This document shows positions 1 to 7,255 of a DNA stretch of 11,112 bases, in pieces. The DNA comes from Phycisphaerae bacterium (lineage in GTDB: Bacteria; Planctomycetota; Phycisphaerae; Sedimentisphaerales; Anaerohalosphaeraceae), in NCBI GenBank assembly GCA_007121565.1, contig SKKI01000138.1, positions 1 to 11,112 of the forward strand, in the 5' to 3' direction. Made by a program: the position numbers and the translations under genes. The notes beneath the pieces are model-generated. The model was not told where the DNA came from and searched no databases. It saw only the letters and a list, made by a program, of their open reading frames with translations. Positions within the stretch are counted from its first letter, which is position 1. Every line of letters starts with the position of its first letter.

Positions 1-1841
<1,841 letters not shown>

Positions 1842-1878
1842 GTGATGACTTTCATTTCCCATGAATATTTTGTTACAC

Positions 1879-1907
1879 AGGGTACATCACTTTAGCTTTC
1901 CTGTCAA
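1879..1907 (-). promoter_or_regulatory. Candidate sigma70 promoter of aceE
   Basis: On the minus strand a perfect -35 box TTGACA (1907-1902) is followed after exactly 17 bp by TACCCT (1884-1879), which keeps three of six -10 positions. Transcription would start near 1872 and give a leader of about 30 nt before the aceE ATG at 1841. The perfect -35 and ideal spacing are seen directly; activity is inferred. Confidence 0.55.
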
Positions 1908-2043
1908 TACAATCAAATAAGGCTAATCCCTAATCTTTATAAGCAAGAGGCTGATGGCGCCTCGGCCCCGAATGGTCCGTTTTCAGCAGGGTAAAATCAG
2001 CAAGCATTTTGTTTATAAAGGTTTAGACCTGCCGGCTATGGTT

Positions 2044-2856
2044 CTATGGTTGCGATTCGAATCGTGACGGGTCGTTTTCCGGGGTGGGGTCGAAACTGTC
2101 GTCGCGTTCGAGCAGGCCTTTGCGGTGCAGTCGCCGCAACAGACGCCGCCGCGCGGTGCGCAGCGGCACAGTCACAAAGCGGTGGATCCGAATCGCCGCG
2201 CTGCGCCGTTGGGCGTGCTGTCTCTCGGCCTCGGTCATCAGGTCAGGGCGAAGGCGGCGCTTGTGTTTGAGCAAATGATAGCAATCTTCACGCTGGAGCA
2301 TGGTGCGCAGCGGCCTGCACCAGCGCCCGCCCAGACGCACGGAAATCTGGAAATCAATCAGATGCGGCCGCTTGTCGGTCCCGACCAGGATATTGCCGCG
2401 TTTGTTGAAATCCAGATAGCACACATCCAGCCGATGAATCGCCTGCAGCAATTGCTCCAGGTCATCAAAAAAGCAATCCGGCACGTCCGGCTTTTCGTCC
2501 AGCGAGCGCCCTTCAATATAACGGTAGGCAAAGCCATTTCGGCCATACTCGCCCACCAGCCGGGGCACCTGCTCCAGCGATTCGAGATACTGCAAAAGAC
2601 GGACTTCACGTCGTTTCAGAAACCGCCCGAGCCAGGCAAGCGGAAAGCCGAGAAACGACTGGATACGGCCGATTTTCAGAACCATCCGTTCCGGTGCATC
2701 GCCTTGATGCTGCGCTGCCTGGTACAGTCCCGTGGCCGCGAAAAAGTCGTGCTTGAACGTGCGCACCAGAGACCACCGCCGATCCGCTATGGAGACGGAC
2801 CTCGGCATGCCTGCCGTGCCGCATGCGTACAGCGCATTTTTTAAATGGTTACGCAC
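2044..2856 (-). CDS. Atypical protein-kinase-fold protein (lipopolysaccharide-kinase/RIO-like), substrate unknown
   Basis: A 270-residue soluble protein with the main landmarks of a protein-kinase-like fold. A VLK strand offers K61 as the ATP-anchoring lysine, with E84 (KRREVR) as a possible helix-C partner. A YRYIEGRSL segment (111-119) fits the hinge. The catalytic loop reads YLDFNKRGNILV (147-158), with D149 and N155, and LIDFQIS (166-172) replaces DFG by DFQ. After it comes a basic segment with REDCYHLLKHKRR (189-201) and an Arg-rich tail. The loop recalls small bacterial lipopolysaccharide-kinase-like proteins rather than Hanks kinases, since HRD is replaced by YLD and there is one extra residue before the Asn. 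The start is GTG at 2856, chosen because AGGA sits 7 nt upstream; the ATG at 2858 is out of frame. The stop is TAG. Whether it phosphorylates a sugar, lipid or protein cannot be told. It is flanked by its own promoter and by the aceE promoter, so it is probably monocistronic. Confidence 0.8.
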   Translation of the reverse strand: MRNHLKNALYACGTAGMPRSVSIADRRWSLVRTFKHDFFAATGLYQAAQHQGDAPERMVLKIGRIQSFLGFPLAWLGRFLKRREVRLLQYLESLEQVPRLVGEYGRNGFAYRYIEGRSLDEKPDVPDCFFDDLEQLLQAIHRLDVCYLDFNKRGNILVGTDKRPHLIDFQISVRLGGRWCRPLRTMLQREDCYHLLKHKRRLRPDLMTEAERQHAQRRSAAIRIHRFVTVPLRTARRRLLRRLHRKGLLERDDSFDPTPENDPSRFESQP

Positions 2857-2904
2857 ATCCTGTTCCTGAATTGATGTTTGGTTTATATTTCAAACTCATC
2901 TGAC

Positions 2905-2934
2905 AGGATAGGCACTTGAAGCGACTGCTGTCAA
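2905..2934 (-). promoter_or_regulatory. Candidate sigma70 promoter of the kinase-like gene
   Basis: On the minus strand a perfect TTGACA (2934-2929) is separated by 18 bp from TATCCT (2910-2905), which keeps four of six -10 positions. The start point would be near 2898, giving a leader of about 42 nt with AGGA 7 nt before the GTG start. It lies downstream of the PEP-CTERM terminator, which fits an independent transcription unit. Confidence 0.55.
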
Positions 2935-2971
2935 GGATTTATCTGCCAATGCAACCACGGTTCAAGCAGAA

Positions 2972-3010
2972 CAAAAAAGAAAACCGCAACTCTCCTCGGT
3001 CTGCGGTTTC
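2972..3010 (-). terminator. Rho-independent terminator of the PEP-CTERM gene
   Basis: Reading the minus strand, AAACCGCA (3009-3002) and TGCGGTTT (2988-2981) form a perfect 8-bp stem around a 13-nt loop. A T-rich tract follows at once (TCTTTTTTG, about 2980-2972). It begins 23 bp after the TAA of the upstream minus-strand gene. The other strand also ends the stem with a short T-run, so it could act both ways, but no plus-strand gene reads into it. Confidence 0.8.
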
Positions 3011-3032
3011 CTTTTTGACTTTGTTTTGCGCT

Positions 3033-3701
3033 TTACGCGAATCTACGACGGTATTGCAGGGTCCTGAGTACGCCTAATCCAATCGTTGCCAACAGCAGCG
3101 ACCCGGGCGCCGGGACGATAGGCACCGTGGTCAGGACAAACGATTCACTGCCGCCGCCTTCGAACCCCTGGGCGTGAATCCCGATGCGAAGTGAACCTGA
3201 ATAAATCTGCTCAAGCACATCGGAAAACGTATAGGACGCAGCGAGTGGTGTCAAAATCCCCAGTGACTGGCCGGGATTGACGCCGTTGTGGGGCCGCGGA
3301 TTGTCGGCCGATGCCGTCAGGCCCTCGGTGGCCTGAAAGGTCGGGTCCAGCTCTGCCCAGCCCGACAAGTTGGCCGGACTTGCGCCGACTGAAAATGTTG
3401 ACGCTGGATTGGAATGCTCAAACCCGGCAATCGATGCCAGGGCTCCGCTTCCGGCCGGTCCATTGTCGAAATACATCTGCGTGATGGAAGACGGATCCGG
3501 GCCGCTGTTCAGGAAGGTAAACCAGACCTGCCCGGCCCCGGCATCCTCCAGTTGGACCGAAAATTGTGTCTGGCCGGTCAGTGTGTCGGCAATAGAATTG
3601 TTGGACAGACCTGTGAACGAAAATACCGGTCCGGCCGAAACGCTTGCGGCCACCAGCAGGATTGTCCCTGCTGCAAATAGGTGTGTTAGGCTGTTTTTCA
3701 T
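3033..3701 (-). CDS. Secreted PEP-CTERM sorting-domain protein, function unknown
   Basis: A 222-residue exported protein. Residues 1-23 form a classical Sec signal peptide: KN, then a hydrophobic core (LFAAGTILLVAASV), then VSA before Gly24. Residues 24-195 are rich in Gly, Ser, Asn, Thr and aromatic residues, contain no cysteine, and look like a beta-rich extracellular domain. The C-terminus has the three-part PEP-CTERM architecture: VPAPGS (196-201), a hydrophobic helix (about 202-213) and a basic end with RRR (218-220). In this family the tail is recognised by an exosortase (EpsH/XrtA type) and processed at the membrane, often in producers of extracellular polysaccharide. Here the middle residue of the PEP motif is Ala, a known variant. 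The start is ATG 3701, not the in-frame codon at 3725, because a strong AAAGGAGG lies 6 nt upstream of 3701. A terminator follows. No exosortase gene is in the window. Confidence 0.88.
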   Translation of the reverse strand: MKNSLTHLFAAGTILLVAASVSAGPVFSFTGLSNNSIADTLTGQTQFSVQLEDAGAGQVWFTFLNSGPDPSSITQMYFDNGPAGSGALASIAGFEHSNPASTFSVGASPANLSGWAELDPTFQATEGLTASADNPRPHNGVNPGQSLGILTPLAASYTFSDVLEQIYSGSLRIGIHAQGFEGGGSESFVLTTVPIVPAPGSLLLATIGLGVLRTLQYRRRFA

Positions 3702-3707
3702 GGTCAG

Positions 3708-3715
3708 CCTCCTTT
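3708..3715 (-). promoter_or_regulatory. Strong ribosome binding site deciding the PEP-CTERM gene start
   Basis: On the minus strand AAAGGAGG stands 6 nt before the ATG at 3701. It is the best Shine-Dalgarno match in the window and shows that translation starts at MKNSLTH, so the signal peptide begins there. No clear -35/-10 pair was found further upstream. Confidence 0.85.
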
Positions 3716-3815
3716 CAGATAACAATTATTTGTATTCAGTTTTCAAATTACATAGGAATGACTACGGGAAGGATTGAGTCGTGTTTTCTTAAATCTGCCT
3801 GCGGAAAAACTCTAT

Positions 3816-3837
3816 TTTGACCAAACATCTGGCCAAA
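3816..3837. promoter_or_regulatory. Operator-like imperfect palindrome in the divergent intergenic region
   Basis: TTTGACCA (3816-3823) and TGGCCAAA (3830-3837) are inverted copies matching at seven of eight positions, with a 6-bp spacer. The 22-bp dyad lies about 115 bp upstream of the PEP-CTERM start and 139 bp upstream of the permease start. The size and AT-rich ends resemble a dimeric regulator site, but no regulator gene is nearby. The rest of the 3716-3975 spacer shows only a short CCGAA/TTCGG inverted repeat (3914-3929) and the permease promoter. Confidence 0.3.
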
Positions 3838-3937
3838 TGAACACAACCGAACATCTCGTGAGCGGTCTGGGCGGCGCGGCATGCATTATCGGACTGTGTT
3901 AATGCAGGGCTTTCCGAAGGCATATTCGGCAAAATAC

Positions 3938-3968
3938 TTGTTTTTGTGCGGCGCTCTGGTTATACAAT
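3938..3968 (+). promoter_or_regulatory. Candidate promoter of the AEC permease gene, giving a near-leaderless mRNA
   Basis: TTGTTT (3938-3943) is followed after 17 bp by TATACA (3961-3966); the overlapping TACAAT (3963-3968) is a five-of-six -10 match at 19-bp spacing. Either register puts the start point at roughly 3973-3976, on top of the ATG at 3976. No Shine-Dalgarno sequence precedes that ATG, which fits leaderless translation. Confidence 0.4.
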
Positions 3969-3975
3969 ACGCCCT

Positions 3976-4911
3976 ATGCATATAATCAATACACTGGTTC
4001 CGGTTTTTCTACTGATTGGGCTTGGGTTTGTCCTTCGCAAGAGCAATTTTCTGTCGGGTGACCTGGTCGGCGGCATCAGCAAGCTGGTCTATTATGTCGC
4101 TTTGCCGGCCCTTTTGTTTGTGGAGGTGGCCACGGCCGCCTTTGACCTCGGTCGAGCTGCAGGGCCGTTTATGGTCATCACCGCCGCGCTTGGCGTGTGC
4201 GTGATCGTCGCCTATATCGTTGCGGCTGTGCTGAAACTGTCCGGCCGGAGCCTTGGGGCGTTCGTGCAGGGGACGTTTCACGGCAATACTGTTTATGTGG
4301 GCCTGCCGGTGCTGACCTACAGCTTGGCCGAGTTGCCCGGAGTGGATGCCGAACAGACGACCCAGGTTGCCGTGCTTGCGCTGGCGATGGCCATGCCGAT
4401 TTACCTGGTCGGCTCTGTCGTCGTCCTGCTGCTGGGTCATCATAAGCTGGATCGCTATGTGCCGTTGCGGGTAGGCCGTCAACTGATTACCAATCCGTTT
4501 ATCCTGTCCTGCGCGGCGGGATTGATCTGGGGATTTTCGGGGTTGACTTTGCCCTGGGCCATCCAGCGGGCGCTGGATTCGGCCGCACAGATGGCCTTAC
4601 CGCTTGCCCTGATCGCCACCGGCGCGACGATTACCGGCAGAAAAACCGGCGTGCTGTCCGCAGCGGCGATCTGGTCGGCGGGGATTAAAATCGTGGTCGG
4701 CCCGGCGGCGGGATTTCTCCTGGGACAAGCGATGGGGCTGGACACCGGCCAGATGCTGGTTGTGCTGGTATTGCTGGCGGTTCCATCGGCGGTATCCACA
4801 TTGGTTTTGGCTGACCAGCTTGGCAGCGACACCAATCTGGCGGCCGATATCATTGTCGTCAGCTCGATTCTTTCGATCGGGTCGCTGGCGGCCGTATTGG
4901 CTCTGGTGTAA
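3976..4911 (+). CDS. AEC-family (auxin efflux carrier-like) permease
   Basis: A 311-residue inner-membrane protein with about ten hydrophobic segments, the size and pattern of the AEC family (TC 2.A.69, Mem_trans). Family-like features are the N-terminal PVFLLIGLGFVLRK (9-22), VALPALLF (41-48), FHGNTVYVGLP (101-111) with the Asn-Gly-Leu-Pro signature between helices 3 and 4, ITNPFIL (171-177) opening the second half, PLALIATGA (209-217) and AVPSAVSTLVLA (268-279). The two halves look like inverted repeats, as in the fold class shared with bile acid/sodium symporters. Known bacterial members move malate or other organic acids, or are orphans; the substrate here is unknown. I start at ATG 3976 because the hydrophobic helix begins there. 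A GTG at 3946 adds ten residues but overlaps the likely promoter. It is divergent from the PEP-CTERM gene and converges on ispG. Confidence 0.88.
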   Translation: MHIINTLVPVFLLIGLGFVLRKSNFLSGDLVGGISKLVYYVALPALLFVEVATAAFDLGRAAGPFMVITAALGVCVIVAYIVAAVLKLSGRSLGAFVQGTFHGNTVYVGLPVLTYSLAELPGVDAEQTTQVAVLALAMAMPIYLVGSVVVLLLGHHKLDRYVPLRVGRQLITNPFILSCAAGLIWGFSGLTLPWAIQRALDSAAQMALPLALIATGATITGRKTGVLSAAAIWSAGIKIVVGPAAGFLLGQAMGLDTGQMLVVLVLLAVPSAVSTLVLADQLGSDTNLAADIIVVSSILSIGSLAAVLALV

Positions 4912-4926
4912 TGACTCTACCGGACT

Positions 4927-6000
4927 TCACTCATCGGCTTTTTGGCCGCCGGTGATTTCCCGGCTCAGGGCCTGCAGTAAGTCGGCCTCCGGGACGGAAG
5001 CGATGCGTTTGCCGTGACGGTAGAGAAAGCCTTTGCCTTTGGCCGCGCAGACGGCGATGTCGGCATCGGCGGCCTCGCCGGGACCGTTGACCACACAGCC
5101 CATCACCGCGACCCGCACGGGATGATCGAGCTTGGCAAGTACTTTGCGCACCTTTTTGGCAAGCCCCGTGACGTCGATTTCACACCGGCCGCAGGTCGGG
5201 CAGACGATCAGCTCCGGCCCGCGCCGCTCTGACAGCCCCAGCGATGCCAGTATGTCGTGTCCGAGTTTGGCCTCCTGCACGGGATCGCCGGCGATACTGA
5301 CGCGAATGGTATCGCCGATGCCTTCGGCCAGCAATGTTCCGATGGCCACCGCCGATGGCGTGCGGGCCTCTTCGATGAGGCCGGCGTGTGTCAGGCCGAT
5401 GTGGATGGGATAATCAAACGCCTCGGCGATGGCGCGATTGACCGCGATGGTCCGCACGGTGTCGGCGCTTTTGGCGCTGAGGACAATATTTTCAAACCCC
5501 GCGTTCTCAAACAGCCGCACATAGGCTGTCATCTCCTTGAGCATCAGCGCGATGCGCTGGTCCTGGACGATGTCGCCGCTTTTGAGGTCGCGAATGCTCG
5601 CTTCATTGACCCCGATGCGGATCGCTGCGCCGTGCTGTTTGGCGCAGTCGATAATTCGGTAGATATCGCGCTGGTTTTTGATGTTGCCCGGATTGAGCCG
5701 GATTTTGGCCGCACCGCCTTCGATCGCCTCAATCGCCCGCTGCGGCGAGAAATGGATATCGGCTGCCAGCGGGATGGGCGATTGCCGGACGATTTGGGCG
5801 AATGCCCGGGTATCGGCTTTTCTGGGCACGGCAATCCGCACCAGTGCGCAGCCGGCCGCTGCCAGACGCCGCACCTGCCGCACGCACGCCGCCACATCCG
5901 TCGTGGCAACTTTGGTCATCGACTGCACCGCCACCGGATATGAGCCGCCAAGCTGCACACCGCCGATATGAATCGTTTTTGTCTGTCGTCGTTGTATCAT
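4927..6000 (-). CDS. ispG: 4-hydroxy-3-methylbut-2-en-1-yl diphosphate synthase (IspG/GcpE)
   Basis: This [4Fe-4S] enzyme catalyses the seventh step of the MEP isoprenoid pathway, reductive ring opening of methylerythritol cyclodiphosphate to HMBPP, in the cytoplasm. The 357-residue chain is the usual length of the short bacterial form without the extra middle domain found in plants. The N-terminal TIM barrel shows VQSMTK (25-30), LAADIHF (78-84), KIRLNPGNI (99-107) and RIGVNEASI (128-136). The C-terminal cluster domain shows CPTCGRCE (267-274) and GCVVNGPGEA (301-310), giving C267, C270 and C302 plus E309 as cluster ligands. All key residues are present. The start is ATG 6000, with GAAAG 5 nt upstream. 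A longer frame from TTG 6177 would only translate the leader and a hairpin repeat and is rejected. The stop lies 15 bp from the end of the convergent permease gene. The promoter is at about 6163-6191. Confidence 0.96.
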   Translation of the reverse strand: MIQRRQTKTIHIGGVQLGGSYPVAVQSMTKVATTDVAACVRQVRRLAAAGCALVRIAVPRKADTRAFAQIVRQSPIPLAADIHFSPQRAIEAIEGGAAKIRLNPGNIKNQRDIYRIIDCAKQHGAAIRIGVNEASIRDLKSGDIVQDQRIALMLKEMTAYVRLFENAGFENIVLSAKSADTVRTIAVNRAIAEAFDYPIHIGLTHAGLIEEARTPSAVAIGTLLAEGIGDTIRVSIAGDPVQEAKLGHDILASLGLSERRGPELIVCPTCGRCEIDVTGLAKKVRKVLAKLDHPVRVAVMGCVVNGPGEAADADIAVCAAKGKGFLYRHGKRIASVPEADLLQALSREITGGQKADE

Positions 6001-6037
6001 ATTATCTTTCAAAAAAGCCAGATCCCTTCTTTTTAAA

Positions 6038-6086
6038 GTAGCACGGGCTTGGCAGCCCGTGAACACGGCCAAGATGGCCGTGCTAC
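6038..6086. repeat. REPIN-like twin-hairpin repeat in the ispG leader
   Basis: Two perfect 8-bp hairpins sit side by side. CACGGGCT/AGCCCGTG (6042-6049 and 6054-6061) has a 4-nt loop, and CACGGCCA/TGGCCGTG (6064-6071 and 6075-6082) has a 3-nt loop; they are two bases apart. The outer ends GTAGCACGG (6038-6046) and CCGTGCTAC (6078-6086) are also exact inverted copies, so the whole 49 bp can fold as one long hairpin. The halves are thus two diverged REP units in inverted orientation, as in REPINs. Similar palindromes are scattered through many planctomycete-like genomes (recalled, not searched). Only one copy is in the window. It lies 37 bp upstream of the ispG ATG, probably inside the transcript. 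Confidence 0.75.
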
Positions 6087-6162
6087 AAATACAAATTCCT
6101 ATGCGATCAAGGAAAGTGCAGCCTTGCCAAGCAAGCCTGGGGGGGGTTGCGTTAAACCATTG

Positions 6163-6191
6163 ATTGTAGCTTGCCAAAGGCGCTGAGGCAA
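6163..6191 (-). promoter_or_regulatory. Candidate sigma70 promoter of ispG
   Basis: On the minus strand TTGCCT (6191-6186, four of six) is followed after 17 bp by TACAAT (6168-6163, five of six). The start point would be near 6156, giving a leader of about 155 nt. That leader carries an eight-G run on the plus strand (6139-6146, C-run in the mRNA) and the REPIN-like hairpins before the ribosome binding site at 6010-6006. Confidence 0.5.
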
Positions 6192-6235
6192 ACTAAAATG
6201 CGGCCAAATTGACGACTATTAATGAGTAGAATGGG

Positions 6236-7150
6236 ATGTTTCGAACGATACTGTGGATACTGATTGGGGTTCTGACGGCCTGGCTCTTCTGGCAGCGGCT
6301 GCGGAAAGGCTCACCGATGGCGGCGATTGGATGGATATTCGGCATTGCGGTTTTGGTGTATCTGGGGCTGGCGGTGCTGCTGTTTGCGTTTCAGCATAAG
6401 CTGCTGTATATGCCATGGCGCGCGGTCGAGATGAATCCGTCAGACATTCGGCTTGAATATGAGGACGTGCGCATCGACACGCCTGACGGCCAGACGCTGG
6501 CCGGCTGGTATATTCCGGCCGAGCAGGCCGATTTTACGGTGCTGTTTTGTCACGGCAACGCCGGCAATATCGGCCATCGGCTCGATACGCTGGCGGTGTT
6601 TCATGAACTGGGGCTCAATTGCCTGATTTTCGGCTACCGCGGCTACGGCGACAGCACGGGCCGGCCTACCGAGGAGGGCACGGTCATCGACGCGCTGGCC
6701 GCCTACCGGTGGCTGATCGACCACAAGCACACCTCGCCGCAGTCGATTATCCTGTTTGGCCGCTCACTGGGCGGGGCGGTGGCGACCCAGGCCGCGGCGC
6801 GGCTGACCGATACGCCGCCGGCCGGACTGGTGATTGAAAGCTCATTTACCTCATTTGTGGATGTCGGGGCGCATTTTTACCCCTGGCTGCCGGTGCGCTG
6901 GTTTGCCCGGTTTGCTTACGACACAGAAGACGCGATTCGAGCTGTGAATTGTCCCGTTACGATCATCCACAGTCCCGACGATGAGATGATTCCCTACCAG
7001 ATGGGCCGTCGTCTATACAACGCCGCGCCGGAGCCCAAGCAGTTTGCCGAGCTGAAGGGCACACACAATGAAGGGTTTGTCAATAATCCGGCCCTTTACC
7101 GCGAAATCTGGATCGAGCTGGTGCGGTTCATCCGGCAAGCGCCGCGATGA
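6236..7150 (+). CDS. Membrane-anchored alpha/beta hydrolase (YfhR/Bem46-like)
   Basis: A 304-residue serine hydrolase of the alpha/beta fold with a hydrophobic N-terminus. Residues 4-19 and 30-51 are hydrophobic segments split by RLRK. The catalytic domain follows: FCHGNAGN (104-111), the oxyanion-hole strand; FGYRGYGDS (132-140); the nucleophile elbow GRSLGG with S177; the acid in HSPDDEMIP (245-253), D248 or D249; and GTHNEGF with H277. This set fits the BEM46/YfhR family of peptidase-like esterases, whose substrates are mostly unknown. The active-site domain is probably tethered to the inner membrane. The start is uncertain: ATG 6236 has no clear ribosome binding site. ATG 6317 (residue 28) has GGAAAGG 7 nt upstream and would give the single anchor usual in the family. 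I keep the longer form because its first residues look like a real membrane helix. No convincing promoter was seen between 6192 and 6235. Confidence 0.85.
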   Translation: MFRTILWILIGVLTAWLFWQRLRKGSPMAAIGWIFGIAVLVYLGLAVLLFAFQHKLLYMPWRAVEMNPSDIRLEYEDVRIDTPDGQTLAGWYIPAEQADFTVLFCHGNAGNIGHRLDTLAVFHELGLNCLIFGYRGYGDSTGRPTEEGTVIDALAAYRWLIDHKHTSPQSIILFGRSLGGAVATQAAARLTDTPPAGLVIESSFTSFVDVGAHFYPWLPVRWFARFAYDTEDAIRAVNCPVTIIHSPDDEMIPYQMGRRLYNAAPEPKQFAELKGTHNEGFVNNPALYREIWIELVRFIRQAPR

Positions 7151-7162
7151 GGGGTATTTTTC

Positions 7163-7191
7163 TTGACGTCGCAGCGGTGAACTGATTTAAT
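7163..7191 (+). promoter_or_regulatory. Candidate sigma70 promoter of the aminotransferase gene
   Basis: TTGACG (7163-7168, five of six) and TTTAAT (7186-7191, five of six) are exactly 17 bp apart. The start point would be near 7198, giving a leader of about 58 nt with AAAGG at 7241-7245. It lies just after the hydrolase stop and suggests that the aminotransferase and the overlapping membrane-protein gene form a separate unit. Confidence 0.6.
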
Positions 7192-7255
7192 TACCGCCTG
7201 TATCTGGAATCGAAATGCTTCGGCGTAACGCTATTTGCAGAAAGGTTAACACCCA

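Noticed and set aside
2125..2844. A 239-codon plus-strand frame opposite the kinase-like gene.
   Set aside because: The minus-strand frame shows ordered kinase motifs and a ribosome site, while the plus-strand product has no recognisable feature. It is read as a shadow frame.
3837..3902. A 21-codon plus-strand frame (ATG 3837 to TAA 3902) ending in a Gly/Ile-rich hydrophobic stretch, in the PEP-CTERM/permease spacer.
   Set aside because: There is no ribosome binding site, its ATG overlaps the dyad, and the length is easily reached by chance.
5257..5943. A 228-codon plus-strand frame opposite ispG.
   Set aside because: It is antisense to a well-conserved IspG and shows no domain of its own.
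6139..6146. A run of eight G on the plus strand between the ispG promoter and the REPIN-like element.
   Set aside because: It is outside any accepted coding frame and not at promoter spacing, so phase variation has no visible target. It may also be a length error in the read.
6209..6232. TTGACG and TAGAAT just upstream of the hydrolase ATG, as a promoter.
   Set aside because: The spacing is only 12 bp, too short for a sigma70 promoter.
7129..7162. Possible terminator at the hydrolase stop: an 8-bp stem with one bulge (7129-7149) and a TATTTTT tract soon after.
   Set aside because: The stem is interrupted, lies within the coding end and is separated from the T-run by five mostly G bases. This is too weak to list.
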